This document shows, piece after piece, positions 35,768 to 47,308 of a stretch of 64,000 bases of DNA. The stretch covers positions 4,593,281 through 4,657,280 of the forward strand of contig OY986974.1 of the NCBI GenBank assembly GCA_963920575.1, written 5' to 3'. The translations under genes were made by a program, and so were the position numbers. Every line of letters begins with the position of its first letter. Within the stretch, counting starts at the first letter, position 1. The notes under the pieces are model-generated. The model did no database searches and had not been told where the DNA came from. It saw only the letters and a list, made by a program, of their open reading frames with translations. The stretch is from Narthecium ossifragum. Taxonomy: Eukaryota; Streptophyta; Magnoliopsida; Dioscoreales; Nartheciaceae.

Positions 35768-37268
35768 ATGTCTCGCATCCTTGCCTGGAACGTCCATGGT
35801 GTAGGACCGAAGAGAGCAATGAAGTCTTGCCGAAGGATTTTGACGGCTTACCGTTAAGACTTGGTTTTCTTACTAGAAGCTGTGATTGTAGAGGCACATA
35901 TGCCTTTTATTTAGGCGCAGTTAGGGGAGGAGTGGCGATCTTTTCAGCTGCCATCTCCTGGGCGACATGGTGGTATACTGGCTGTGTGGAGAACTAGCTT
36001 CATAAATGTTTCATTCACCTACTTCTCAGAGCAAGCGATGCATGGGTTGGTCACTTCTGAATCTTCTGGACAGTGGTTTGTGTCGGCAGTGTATGCTGCA
36101 CGTACCTGGGAGGGCCACAGAAATTTATGGCAGGACTTGGAGAGTATAAATAATTGGGGGTGGCCGCATGTGATTATTGGTGATTTCAATCTGGTTGCAG
36201 CCTCGTCAGAAAAAAGAAGTCGGGTTCCTTTTGCTTAGAATCAATCAACGGAGGATTTTTTGCGGATCATCTCATATGGGGATTTGGTGGATCTAGGTTT
36301 TCAGGGACCGTCCTTTACATACTTTAATAAATTTCTTGGCCGGAAACAGGTCCAAGAACGGCTGGACCGGGCTCTGTGCAACTAGTTGTGGCGAAGATGG
36401 TTTTTGTATGTAGTACTGCAGCACCTCCCGTTTATGGGTTCGGATCATCGACCCATACTCCTCACGTTAGCTTCTGAGCATGTCCTATCAGGTCCGACTC
36501 CTTTTCATCTCCAGTAATTTTGGATCCCCTTGCCCGCGTTTAAGTCAATGGTTCGCCGTGCTTGGAACCGGGAGAGAAGGGGATCAACACAATATCAATT
36601 GCAAGGCCGCTTGTAGGGGGTTAAAAATGTTGTTGAATCTTGGAGTAGGAGGGATGATTTTGATTTGTTTAATTCATCCCAAGTTATCTTGCAGCATTTG
36701 CACAGTTTATATCTGCAGGAGGAAGAGGGACCCTTGACCCTAAAAGATGAGAGGAGGATGCGATCTCTGGAAAATAAATATGAAGCTCTTCTAGCACAAC
36801 ATGATGCATATACTTCACAGCACAGGAGATCGGAGTGGGTTGAAGATGGTGAAAGGAATTCAAAGTACTTTCATTGCCTGCTGAAGCCGGGTGGACATCA
36901 TTCTTGAGTCCTTACGATACTGAATGAAGTTGATGAAGATGTGTCGAGTCAGGAAGCAATATCAACTGTTTTTCTGAGACATTTCCAAAAGCTTTGGGCT
37001 AAACGGCCAGGGTGGTCATTGCTGCAACTCCTAGACCTGCCTCGCCTTACTACTTAGGATAAAGAACGTCTCAGTGTGGATTTGTCGCAGGGTGAAATTG
37101 AGGAAGCGCTGCAACAGTTGGGAACAGATAAGTGTCATGGGCATGATGGTTTGCCATCGGAGTTCTACATGGAACATTGGGATGTGGTGGAGCCGGATAT
37201 CTCTGGGTTGGTGATGGATTTCTTTTCTACGGAAAAACTATCGAACCACTAGAATGACACTTTTTTAT
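35768..37268 (+). pseudogene. LINE ORF2: endonuclease and reverse-transcriptase N-terminus
   Basis: The start MSRILAWNVHGVG is the canonical opening of the plant LINE apurinic endonuclease. Further landmarks are VIIGDFNLVA (about 36170), LGFQGPSFTYFN (about 36300), and GSDHRPILL (about 36440) with its catalytic SDH. After a linker, 36905-37250 carries the start of the reverse transcriptase (EIEEALQQLGTDKCHGHDGLPSEFY). At least four in-frame stops are present, so it is a pseudogene. Insertion of the LTR at 37269 splits the domain. Confidence 0.88.
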
Positions 37269-37597
37269 TGATATCACTCAAATGTGTCACAACACAACGG
37301 TCGCGGTGCAGTACAACATAAGAGAGGTCGAACCCACAGAGAGACAAGCAGGAAAGATCCAGAAACACAGATAACAATATATCGAAAACAATCAAGAGCG
37401 TAGACTTTAAGAAAATAGATTGAAGATGTAACAGTAAAATGAAATTAATGAAAGAAATCATAATTTGGTTGAGGCTAGGCGTCAGAAATCACTTCACTCG
37501 GATTTAGGTTCTTCTTCTACCAACGATTCATTCAATACTCAGTTAAGGGATTCACATCCCAATCACCTTAACCAGAAGATATGGAACTACAAACCTG

Positions 37598-37599
<2 letters not shown>

Positions 37600-37666
<67 letters not shown>
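37600..37666. repeat. (AT)n microsatellite
   Basis: About 33 AT units lie inside the Athila-type solo LTR. The tract is absent from the related LTRs at 7281 and 15872. Confidence 0.95.
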
Positions 37667-37669
<3 letters not shown>

Positions 37670-38075
37670 TCTTCCTATGATTGATTATTTCTTTTATATC
37701 TCTAACTTCATCCTACCAAAACCTAAGAATATATGATACCAGTTGTCACTACCGGCAACATATAGCAAAAGTTCATCGGGACAAAGCCCTAACTCTATCT
37801 AACCCGATCTCTAAGAATACACAATACAAATTCTCACAATCGGCAATGCATAGCAAAGATTTCACGAGATAAAGTAGGTAAACAATAGATAAAACTATGG
37901 GATTATACGATCATGAAAAAAGCATGACTGGATTCATAATATTAATCATCCACATAGGAATATATAATCTGAAAACAATCTTTGAAGATTCAATACATAG
38001 AAAAGAATTTAAAAATAAAGATTAAAACTATAGACCATGATGAAAAAGAAACCCTAATCCTCGCTACATCATCCA

Positions 38076-40375
38076 TGTTGCGCCCCGACCCGCGTAGGCC
38101 CAACCGGGCCGGGCAACGCGAAGCGAAACCTAACCTACTGCAGAAATTTTGGCGAGGTTTCCCTCTAATCGTAGTGGTTACTCTAGCAATCACAACCATC
38201 CTGTATTATACAAATATTACAAACTTCAAAGACTGAAACTGGATATTTATATACAATCCTCAAACAGGGAAAATATACATTTATCACTCATGTAGGAGAC
38301 TATCTATAACAAAAGGGTATAAAAACTATAAGATCGCCACCTCTCAAGCACCGTCAGACGCCGCCACGTCACCAAACACCGGCTCGGTAGGGGCGACCGA
38401 AGAAGAGCTAGCGCCAGCACCTGCAAAACGCAGCCCGGGTAGGAGTGAGCACTAAGCTCAGCAGGGACACTACACTACGACACTCACAAGGGAGGGAACA
38501 CAACAGTGTCGCCTCCAAGTTTACCCTAGGTGTATACAAGGGTCCCATAACCCTACCGGAAGTTCGTGAACGCAGGCCCAAACACTGCATACTCTCAACA
38601 GGACACAGAACACTGTTTGACGGGCTCGGACACCGCTGGGCAGGCACTCCTCCTCCCAAGAGTTTAGGAACACCGAACTCCGGCTATACTTCGGGTACAA
38701 CTTGAAGTCGACACGACCTCTAAACATCAAACAACATGTATTCAGGTCAAACTAACCCTATCATCGAAAACGACTGAATACTACAAATCGAGTCCTGGAC
38801 CAAGCTACCCGCAACGATCCTAGAGCTAGATCTGGGCTACCCGAAAGCCCCGGATCGGCAATGCCCTACACAGATGCAACTAATACGCAACACAATGCAT
38901 GTTATGGACATGCGCAGGATAATACAGATAAACATGCAACAGTATGTGATGATATATCAAACAAGGTCTGGGCACGGCACCCTGCCGGCCCGGGGTGGTG
39001 AGCAGGTAAATAAGGTCTAAGGAGCTGCTGCAGTGGTACCACCACCAACTGCCAGCAGTCCACCACAACACCTGCACCGGGAAGCAGCCCCGCAAACAAC
39101 AGCTCACAGATATAACAAATAAAGCCCTCGGCGCACGCCGGCATGCAAGGCTAGGAAAAGCTGTAAGGCTACCTGCCCGATTATTCTAAACATCCCGGGA
39201 GTCATCACTCCCCCGGTTCACCACTGCCCTATTATAGGGCTAACATGCTTAAACCTATGTACAAGGTATTAAGACAGTAGAGAAAACGATACATGCAAAG
39301 CTCCGCGAGCGAAACAAGACAAAACCCTCTCTCTGCCATAGTCGGATCGATCCCTCCCCCAAGGGAGGATCGATCCCTCTAATGACAGAGAGCACATCGC
39401 GCCGAGTCCGATCGATCCGTCCTCCCAGGACGATCAATCCGACTCGGGACGGATCGATCCAACTCGCGACGAGAGGGATCCATGCTACCCAAGGCACCGG
39501 GATCGATCGCCCTCACCAGGGGCCGATCGATCCTGCTCGGTTCAGCATGCCCAACAAGGAGAGAGATCGATCCGTCTCACAGACGGATCGATCGGTTGGG
39601 TTCTCCGATAAGCCGACGGCGAGAAAATACCGTCGGAAAACTCCACCAAATCCCACCAAAACCTGGGATCTAGTAGTACGAAGCATCACGAATCCAAAAC
39701 CGGCGGAAATACTACAATCTAACATGTATACAACAAGTTCTAAGCTTAAGAACATCGACAGCCGGAAAAACTTCCAAAAACCCGAAGAATGTAGGTAGGA
39801 ATCCCTACCGGAGCAAGAGCAGCTTCAATCTCAGCTGCTATGCCTTGGATCGTCCGCAACCTCTTCGAAATCCAAAGAATTCTTAGCCCAAGAATCCGGT
39901 TTTCTAAAGAGATATGAGGAAGAAGGTTCTGTTTGTTTTATAGGCAAACGAACCGACTTAGCAGGATCAATCCGTCCAAGAAGACCGATCGATCCAGCCA
40001 AGAGACCGATCGATCCAGCCAAGGGAACGATCGATCCAACCAAGAGACCGATCGATCCCTCTCCGAGTCCGATCGATCCGTCCCAAGAGACCGATCGATC
40101 CGACTCAACGATCCACGTTCCTATCAAAGACCGATCGATCCCTCTAGCAAAGAAGGATCGATCCGTCTCTCATAGGAAGCTGAACTTGGGTTAAGACTCA
40201 AACCCAAGTCCGAATCTTTCGATTCCGGGTCCCACTAACCATTCTAACCAAACATTACCACAAACATGGTCAGTGTGTGCACACGCGAGTGTGAAACAAA
40301 CCGACAAGGCGCAATTTATCAAATTGCCATTGCGGTCCACGACGAGCCACAGGAGTAGAGGGACGGGTCCTCACA
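38076..40375 (-). mobile_element. Nested TGTGAGGA-family solo LTR
   Basis: Plus-strand ends are TGTTGCGCCCCGACCC and GTCCTCACA. The Athila-type LTR sequence CATCATCCATCCGCC is broken at this point, and TCATCCA is present on both sides. Minus-strand features are a TATA box (CCTATAAAAC, about 39932-39945), GATCGATC palindromes upstream (39961-40160) and a second cluster downstream (39342-39590). The hairpin module lies near 39185-39225 and a donor-like GTAGGG near 39805. No coding capacity. Confidence 0.85.
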
Positions 40376-41177
40376 TCATCCATCCGCCATGCCCGCGGAT
40401 TTCTCGGCCATGAATGGAGATTTCTCCATCTTCTTCCTTCAGAAAAGGGCAGAAAAAGTCCTTCTAAAACGTCCAAGAAGCCCCCCCTTATATATGGACA
40501 TGAAACCCTAGCTTTTATTTCAGCCTTTGGATTAAATCTGATGGCTCGTATTTAGATCTGCCCGACAAAGGATCGATCCTCTGAAGGCCAAGGATCGATC
40601 TTCTTCTTCTCTATTTCTCTGTAACCTGGGTCGCCCGAGTAAGATCGATCTTTGTAAGGCAAAGGATCGATCCTTTGATAGAGTAAGATGGATCATTTGA
40701 AAGAGGAATGATCGATCCTTCTCATATGTGTTTTTCTCAATCTTCTCGAGCGAAAAGAGGATCGATCCTTTCATGGGTCATCTGAAAGTGTGCTTTCTGT
40801 CAGGGTTGGATCGATCCTATGTGAAATTGGATTGATCGAAAATGGTGAATTCGTCAAAAATCAACACTTCTTCTTAGCATTGTGCAATGGTACAAAAAAA
40901 TGTCGTAACTTTTTTTAGGAAACTCCAAATCACGAACCGTAAAAACTCCCGGAAACTAGACTTCGAGAGCTTTCCAACTATGTATAGCACATCATCTAGT
41001 TTATTACAAAAAGGTACAGTTTTGGTGTTAAAGACCCATCTTTGCTTCAATTTCATGCATAATATAAATAACTTTGTGAAGCAACATATACTGACGAAAT
41101 CATCTATATTAATCATAAAAACTCAGCAAATAAGTTGCTCTTAGTCATGTTCAGAGTGCAGTTTCATGCACTCATCA

Positions 41178-42670
41178 TATATCGCTGATCCCAAAAGAGA
41201 AGAATCCCTGTCGTGTAAAGGAGTTCCGGCCAATAAGCCTTTGCAACACTGTATATAAGCTCATCTCAACAATCCTGGTGAATCACCTCAAACCGGTGTT
41301 TGTGTTAGGGGACCTGATTAGTATAGAACAGTCTACATTCGCCGTCGGTCGCTCGATATTTGATAATTTGGGTGATGCTCAGGAGGTTCTGCACTCGCCG
41401 CATCAAGCGACGAAGGAACAATCATTGATGGCGGTCAAGATTCATTTGAGGTCGCTTATGACTCTGTTGATTGGGAGTTTTTGCAGCGGGTCCTACAGGC
41501 AATGGAGTTTCCTGATGGATGGATATCCTTGGTAATGACTTGTGTCTCATTTGTAAATTTCTCTTTGATTCTGAATGGCCGGAATTGCGGATGTTTTTGA
41601 TCAGCAAGGGGACTCCAACAGGGTGACCCCTTGTCACCATATCTTTTCATCATTTGCCAGGAGGTGCTTACGAGACTGCTCCGTATGCCATTGCTGGAGT
41701 TAGAGGGTGTGTATTTTCCCCGTACGGAGTTCTGTCTCAGTCATCTATTATATGCAAACGAATGCATGTTCTTTTCGAAGATATCAACAATTGAAGCTCG
41801 AAAACTCCTTACCATTCTCATATGGATTCAGAATCTTTCTGGGTTAGAGATGAATTTAGATAAATCCAGTGTCAAATTTTCTAAGTTGGCTTCTAGGCAG
41901 AGACGTAGGTGGATTTCTAATACCTTGGGATTGCAAGAAAAGAAGGGGCCTTGGCGATATCTAGGGATCCCTTTGGAGGTGAGGAGGCTGTACAGAAAAG
42001 ATTTTAATTTTGTGATGGAGGCAGTTAGTGACCGACTACTTAATGGCAAAACATCTCGTCTGGCTGGAGCAGGGAGGGTAGTATTCGCACAATCCGTGTT
42101 TCAAGCAATTCCGGTGTATCAGATGATGGCACAGCCTCTCCCTATATGTATTCTAAACAAGATTGATAAATTTGGACGAAACTTCTTGTGGCAGGGATGG
42201 CGGGGCTGGGCGTCGGTGATTGCTTGGGATAGGGTATGTAGTCATAAGTCATTAGGAGGCCTTGGAATGAAGAACCTTAGATGGTTGCAGGAGGCGATGT
42301 GAATGAGGCGTGCGGCGGACCTTCTTGAGGGGCACCGTACTGCCTGGACCCTGTTGGTGAGAGGGAAGTATAGTTGCAGCAAAGGGCATCGCCAATGTGG
42401 AAAGCTATTTGTAGGGCGTCGAGACTCTTGAATCAAGGTATTAGGTGGAGTCCCTGTATTGGTAGCATGTTAAACCTGATTGAGGACTGGTGGTTTGGTG
42501 AATTGGCTCTGCTCTGATAGCCACGTCCGATAGCTGTCGGTGAGGATGTAAGATCGGTGTTACTGGGTGATTCTATAGATGCAAATAGGAAATGGAGGAG
42601 GGACCTTCTTGCTTATCTTTCAGAGCTGTACTTGGTGGACAAGGCATGTCTAACTGATGTGGATCTGGCA
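41178..42670 (+). pseudogene. LINE ORF2: reverse transcriptase core
   Basis: Continuation of the plus-strand LINE after the solo LTR. Landmarks are YDSVDWEFLQRVL (about 41455), LQQGDPLSPYLFIIC (about 41608) and a catalytic box decayed to YANE (about 41752). WRYLGIPLEV (about 41950) and SLGGLGMKNLRWLQEAM (up to 42300) follow. The open stretch 41631-42302 is 223 codons, but upstream and downstream stops break the gene. The loss of both catalytic aspartates makes activity impossible. Confidence 0.88.
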
Positions 42671-43437
42671 TGTGAGGACCCATTCCTCCAACCCGGTCCG
42701 ACCGCGTTAGGTCGAGGGTATGGTTTTGTGGTTTGGCTCGATTGGTTTTGGGTTGCGATCTCTTGATCGGAACGCTGTTTTTGAACCCCAAGGGCAATTT
42801 GGTAAAATTTCACCTTGACGGTCGGTTTCACACCCACGTAGTGCACACACGGCCTCTGATTGTTATTTGTGTTTGATTAGATTCTCATAGGTGTTCTCGA
42901 TCGGAAAGGATCGAGACGCGCGGTCGGATCGCGACCACTGTAGTAGGCCGGCTACTGTAGCAAGTCAGCTACTGTAGCAGGTCGACTACTGTAGCTATAG
43001 TAACCCTTTATATAAACCCCCCTCTTCTCTTCTTCTTCTTTCTTTTCTCTTGAACTGTTCCCGTGACCTCCTTTCCCGTCCGACGACGTCGCATGCGCAA
43101 GAGAGAGTGAAGCAGCTTCGACGAGCTGGGGTACAACGACAACAACTTGGGGATCCATCCTTGGGTGGTCTTCAGCTAGATTAGGAGAGGATTAGCTTAA
43201 AGAGGTAGGTTTCTTCTTCTGAGCTTAGCTTTAGGTGTAATTAGGTGTTATTTGGTGTTTGAACTTTGATTTGTTGTTTTCCTTATTCTAAATAATTACC
43301 CTAGGGGTGATTAATAATTGTATGGAGGTTCATTGGATTTGGTTTGAATTTAAGTTAGATTTAAGCATGTTTTACATCAATTGATTTCTAGATTTTCTGT
43401 TCTAGCATAACAGTGGTGTTCTAGGTTCGCTATACAT
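42671..43437 (+). mobile_element. TGTGAGGA-family LTR, 5' part only
   Basis: It begins TGTGAGGACCCATTCC right after LINE sequence and includes TATA box TTTATATAAACC (about 43008) and donor-like AG/GTAGGT (43205). It then ends abruptly at LINE RNase H sequence. The LTR 3' two-thirds and the LINE zf-RVT region are missing. Upstream of the TATA box it carries a different palindrome, CTACTGTAGC-like, repeated about four times at 42935-42995. Confidence 0.75.
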
Positions 43438-44195
43438 ACTATGGACGGCTTCCCAAGCGGAGGATTATCATGAGGATGCGGTGTTGCGGGGAGAATCGGG
43501 TGCCATTAGATTAGCCATATGGGATGCGGTACAACGGGGTGCGCGGACAGTGGTGGTGGAAAGTAATTCCATGGCATCGGTAAATCTAGTTACTGGTTGA
43601 TTCCTCTCTTTGGGAGGTATTCATCCTTTACTTAAGGAGATTTGGTAGTTGACTGGCCGACTGAATTCTTTTTAGATTCATGCAATTCTCCGTGAAGACA
43701 ATAGTAGAGATGATTATGTAGCTAAGTAGGCACGACAAGTTGTTACTATGATGTTTGGATGTCCCAGCAGCAAATTGAATAAGCATATGTAGTTAGCCTT
43801 CAAGCTTATTATTAAAAAAAAGTTTTAGAGACAAATTCCTCATTAACAAGACATATTCAATTATATCAAGGACGATATTGACCAAATACACATGGATAAC
43901 TAGTCATGATTCAAATTTCACATGCCATGATTTCTACATTAAAGTTAAAAGAAACATGCTTCACATGGAAAGATATTTTGTCATACTCCTCCATGAGAGT
44001 CCAAGTGCACTCTACTATATATGATATATCCATAAGTCTGCAAACCTAACTGCATTTTTTGAGCTATCATGGAATGCGCACTCCATGTGGATGCATGGTG
44101 TGCATTATTATTCATATCAATTATGTGGTGGCTGGGACTTGGTTGACATAGATTTCCACGCCCGCAAAAATTTATCTAACCCCTCCAAAAAAAAA
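43438..44195 (+). mobile_element. LINE RNase H-like domain and 3' UTR
   Basis: It encodes the RNase H-like tail (frame around GARTVVVESNSMASVNLVTG, then stop) followed by an untranslated 3' region ending at an A-run near 44187-44195. It mirrors 1816-2760. Stops and frameshifts show decay. Confidence 0.8.
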
Positions 44196-44445
44196 TATCA
44201 TAATCGAAGTTATCGTTCTCCTTGGTGCACAAAATCCACATCAGCAACAAACCAATATTTTTCATTTATTTTTAGCTCAAAAGTTGGTGCAAAAAAAAAA
44301 ATTTATGGAATGAAATTTCATTGTCTAATGTATAACTTTTGCTGGTAAAATAACACGCCGCGTCATAAAATTATTCTTTTTATGGAATGAAATTGATTGG
44401 AGTGTCAAGCGTGCATCATATCATACCTTTTCTCTATCATTTTTT
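44196..44445. other. Upstream flank shared with HHP copy A
   Basis: No gene. This stretch is the reverse complement of 28441-28600 and represents the original far-upstream region of the HHP gene, before MULE insertion separated it from the promoter at 48164. Confidence 0.65.
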
Positions 44446-45246
44446 GGGTTATTTGCATATACCCCCCTGAAAAAGGTTTATTTTACGTATACCACCCTAA
44501 AAAAACAAAATTTTCATAAAAACCCTTGAAAATCTTGATTATTTGCATATAGCCCCTCAGGTTACCCTAGTCTTATTTTCCCAGAGCATGGATGATTCTA
44601 TCTGCGCGTTCTTTTTGTGGTTGGATGAGGCTCACTCAACTGTTAATTTAAATCATTACATTGATCTTGAGAACCAGCTACTAAGGAGATTCGATGCTGT
44701 CGAGGAAAAACTGCAAACATCAATTGCAAGTTTAGGGAGGAAAATTGATTGTGCCAATGAAACAATGCAAAGTGCAAGGAGATGGGGTGAAAGCATCGAC
44801 AAGATGGAAAAAACTGTGTCCAAAATGGTTGTGAGCATACATGCTCAGTTTATCTTCATTACCCTGTTAGTTGTAATCAAGTTTGTACTCTAAGCAATTG
44901 TGCTTTGTAATCAAGGGCAAATGTTACCTGTGAATTGTTAATTGAAATCAAGGTTGTAATCCAAGGCTGAATATGTTAGCTATTGGCTGTAATCAAGGTT
45001 GCAGTATCTGCTTTGTAGTGCATGGTTGTAATCAATGCAAACAAAAATGTGATTTCCATTGCAAATTGCTAATGTATTTCTACCGTTAGCCTCCGTTAGC
45101 TTGCACACGGAATATTCCATTCCCAAGTAACCCGAGGGGCTATATGCAAATAATCAATATTTTCAAGGTTTTTTATACAAATTTTGTTTTTTTAGGGTGG
45201 TATACGTAAAATAAATTTTTTTCAGGGGAGTATATGCAAATAACCC
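44446..45246 (+). mobile_element. MULE with long TIRs and GRF-type fragment
   Basis: Inverted ends of about 120 bp (44446-44568 and 45122-45246) start GGGTTATTTGCATATA. Flanks TCATTTTTT and TAATTTTTT form a 9-bp duplication with one mismatch. At 801 bp it lacks a transposase and carries a host-like coding piece, so it fits a Pack-MULE. Confidence 0.82.
44585..44893 (+). pseudogene. Captured GRF-type zinc-finger protein fragment
   Basis: The open frame (M at 44543 or 44588) begins after a splice-acceptor-like TTATTTTCCCAG at 44573-44584, so an intron-exon junction appears to have been captured. The start CAFFLWLDE resembles the last part of the GRF-type zinc finger. It is followed by a helical, probably coiled-coil segment (LENQLLRRFDAVEEKL, then IDKMEKTVSKMV) and a C-terminal hydrophobic helix. 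This layout is seen in many small plant GRF proteins. The upstream zinc-binding residues are absent. Identification rests on a short motif, so it is tentative. Confidence 0.5.
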
Positions 45247-45859
45247 TAATTTTTTTGGGAGAATTACCAATAAGTCTTTTACAAAATATCAACTTATCAT
45301 TAAGTCTCTAAATTTATATTAGACTAAAATACCCTTATTATATTTAGGTCTCACAAACACTCTCTCAAAATCCTCTTGCGCCTTCATGGCCACCGCCACC
45401 GTACTGTTGCGATGTGTGGGTCTCTATCTATATGCATTCCCTTGGCTTTGATTAGTGGTTGTGGTTGGAGAAATGATGCCAAGGCCCAAGGGTATCATAT
45501 ATAGCTAGCTACTTTGACGCGTCTTCTTCATATATGTGTTTTAAAACTGCTGTGGGGCTTAATGGGCTACCCTTCAACCACCCCTTCATTCTTTGTCCTG
45601 CTGGCACTTGTCTTCCTAGCTAGCTAGCATGGTAGATCGAAGAGCAGCCTTCTATAATGTCTCTGTCTTGGTAATAAGAGATCAGAGGATGTGTTACTGT
45701 TACCTGTACTACCTTTTCATATAACGAGAAGTGATGCACTACTGTGATAGATCCAATTGGATTTTAAATGCACAATTTGGCACAGCATGCTTGCTACTCT
45801 CAAGATAAAGATTCGTTGAGATAACCTTCGATTTGCACCATATAAGTCTCTAAATAATT

Positions 45860-46620
45860 ATGGAAAGTAACTACCACCAAAATTGTGAAAAGTAACCACC
45901 AAAATTATGGAAAGTAACTACCAAAATTATGGAAAGTAACTACCACCAAAATTATGGAAAGTAACTACCACCAAAATTATGGAAAGTAACTACCAAAATT
46001 ATGAAAAGTAACTACCAAAATTATGGAAAGTAACTACCACTAAAATTTTGAAAAGTAATTACTACCAAAATTGTGGAAAGTAACTACCAAAATTATGGAA
46101 AGTAACTATCAAAAATGTGAAAAGTAACGACCACCAAAATTATGAAATGTGTGGAAAGTAACCACCACCAACATCATTGTGGAAAGTAACTACCACTAAC
46201 ATTGTGGAAAGTAGGTACCAACTGGAAAGTAACTACCAATGAAAAGTAACTACCAGTTAGTAGTTACTTTCCACAATATTGATGGTAGTTACTTTCCACA
46301 ATGCTGGTGGAAATTGCTTTCCACAATGCTAGTGGTAGTTATTTTCCACAATACTTGTGGTAGTTACTTTCCACAATGCTACTGGTAGTTACTTTCCATA
46401 ATTTTGGTAGTTACTTTCCACAATACTGGTAGTAGTTACTTTTTATAATTTTGATAGTTACTTTTCACAATGATACTGGTGGTAGTTACTTTCCACAATA
46501 CTGGTGGTAGTTACTTTCCATAATTTTGATAGTTACTTTCCACAATTTTGTTGGTAGTTACCTTTCACAATGCTGGTAGTTACTTTTCATAATTTTAATA
46601 GTTACTTTTCATAATTTTGG
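45860..46620. repeat. Foldback minisatellite (GGAAAGTAACTACC)
   Basis: A degenerate 20-30-bp unit, GTGGAAAGTAACTACCACCA-like, repeats about 15 times in the forward sense from 45860 to 46245. It then repeats in the reverse sense (GGTAGTTACTTTCCAC) from about 46255 to 46620. The two halves form one large imperfect palindrome centred near 46250. Its right edge cuts into exon 2 of the TIR1/AFB fragment. Confidence 0.9.
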
Positions 46621-46632
46621 TTCGTAAAATTT

Positions 46633-47308
46633 AAGGCTTCCAAGGATGTGAAGCTTTCGGGAAAGCAACTTAACCAGCTGCCACCAATATCATCAATTGC
46701 GCTTTCTTGAATGTCCAGCTCAGTCAAGTTTCTGGAACAAAATGTAGCAGGTAGAATCAAATAAAGCAAAACCAAGCATCCTGATATAAAGCAAAATACC
46801 TGCAATAGCCTGCAATGGATGCCAGACCATTAGTGCTGAATCCATCGCAGCTGACAAGGGAAAGAGCTTTAAATCCAGGAAAGGAACGTGCCAGGAACTT
46901 GAGGCTCTCATCCGAGACAGTCATCCTCTTGAGCCGGAGCTCCTCGAGGAAAGGATAAGCAGAGGAGAAAACTACAAGCCAGGAGTGGATATCAGCCCCC
47001 CATTTCGGGGGCACAAGATTGAAATCGGAGAACCGCGGCTTCCCTTTGAGTGCTACACTCCGTATTCTGGGAAACCTACGCACAACGATCTCCGGAGACA
47101 CCGAGTAGCAGTTGCTGATGAACACGTGGGTACGGCTCCACCGCTCGGCAGTATACCACTCCTTGCAGACTAGAGAGACGGAGCTCCGGTCCTTATGGGA
47201 CTTCACAAAGAGGAGAACACGCTCTAGCACTTCATCAGGGAAGTGAGAGACTTGATTCTCCGGAGATTTCTCCTCTTCTCCTTCTCCTTTTTTCCTCTTG
47301 GTCGCCAT
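46633..47308 (-). pseudogene. TIR1/AFB-type auxin receptor F-box gene, 5' fragment
   Basis: Exon 1 (47308-46800) encodes an N-terminal basic tail, then an F-box (HFPDEVLERVLLFVKSHKDR). It continues into the TIR1/AFB first repeats (RRFPRIRSVALKGKPRFSDF and [17 protein letters not shown]). A GT-AG intron (46799-46732, 68 bp) joins in phase to exon 2. Exon 2 continues as [20 protein letters not shown] to about 46633, where the minisatellite replaces it. Full TIR1/AFB proteins have about 570-590 residues, and only about the first 200 are here. The auxin-binding repeats and inositol-phosphate site are mostly missing, so receptor function is unlikely. Intron retention shows capture from genomic DNA. 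A truncated transcript might still be made. Confidence 0.85.

Larger units (their letters stand above)
37269..41177 (-). mobile_element. Athila-type solo LTR, split by a nested LTR
   Basis: It starts TGATATCACTCAAATG and ends CACTCATCA, like the LTRs of the 7281-17551 element. Without the nested 38076-40375 insertion it is about 1.6 kb, close to the 1.68-1.75 kb of those LTRs. A (AT)n tract lies at 37600-37666. A TATA-like box on the minus strand lies near 40490, with a GATCGATC cluster upstream at 40568-40835. The LINE reverse-transcriptase frame resumes right after it. Flanking pentamers do not match cleanly. Confidence 0.82.

Noticed and set aside
37269..41177. A full LTR retrotransposon inside the LINE
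   Set aside because: After removing the nested LTR only a single LTR length remains, with no primer site or genes.
45257..45860. A microRNA precursor within the Pack-MULE left part
   Set aside because: I found no stretch matching a known plant microRNA and could not identify a convincing precursor hairpin by eye.
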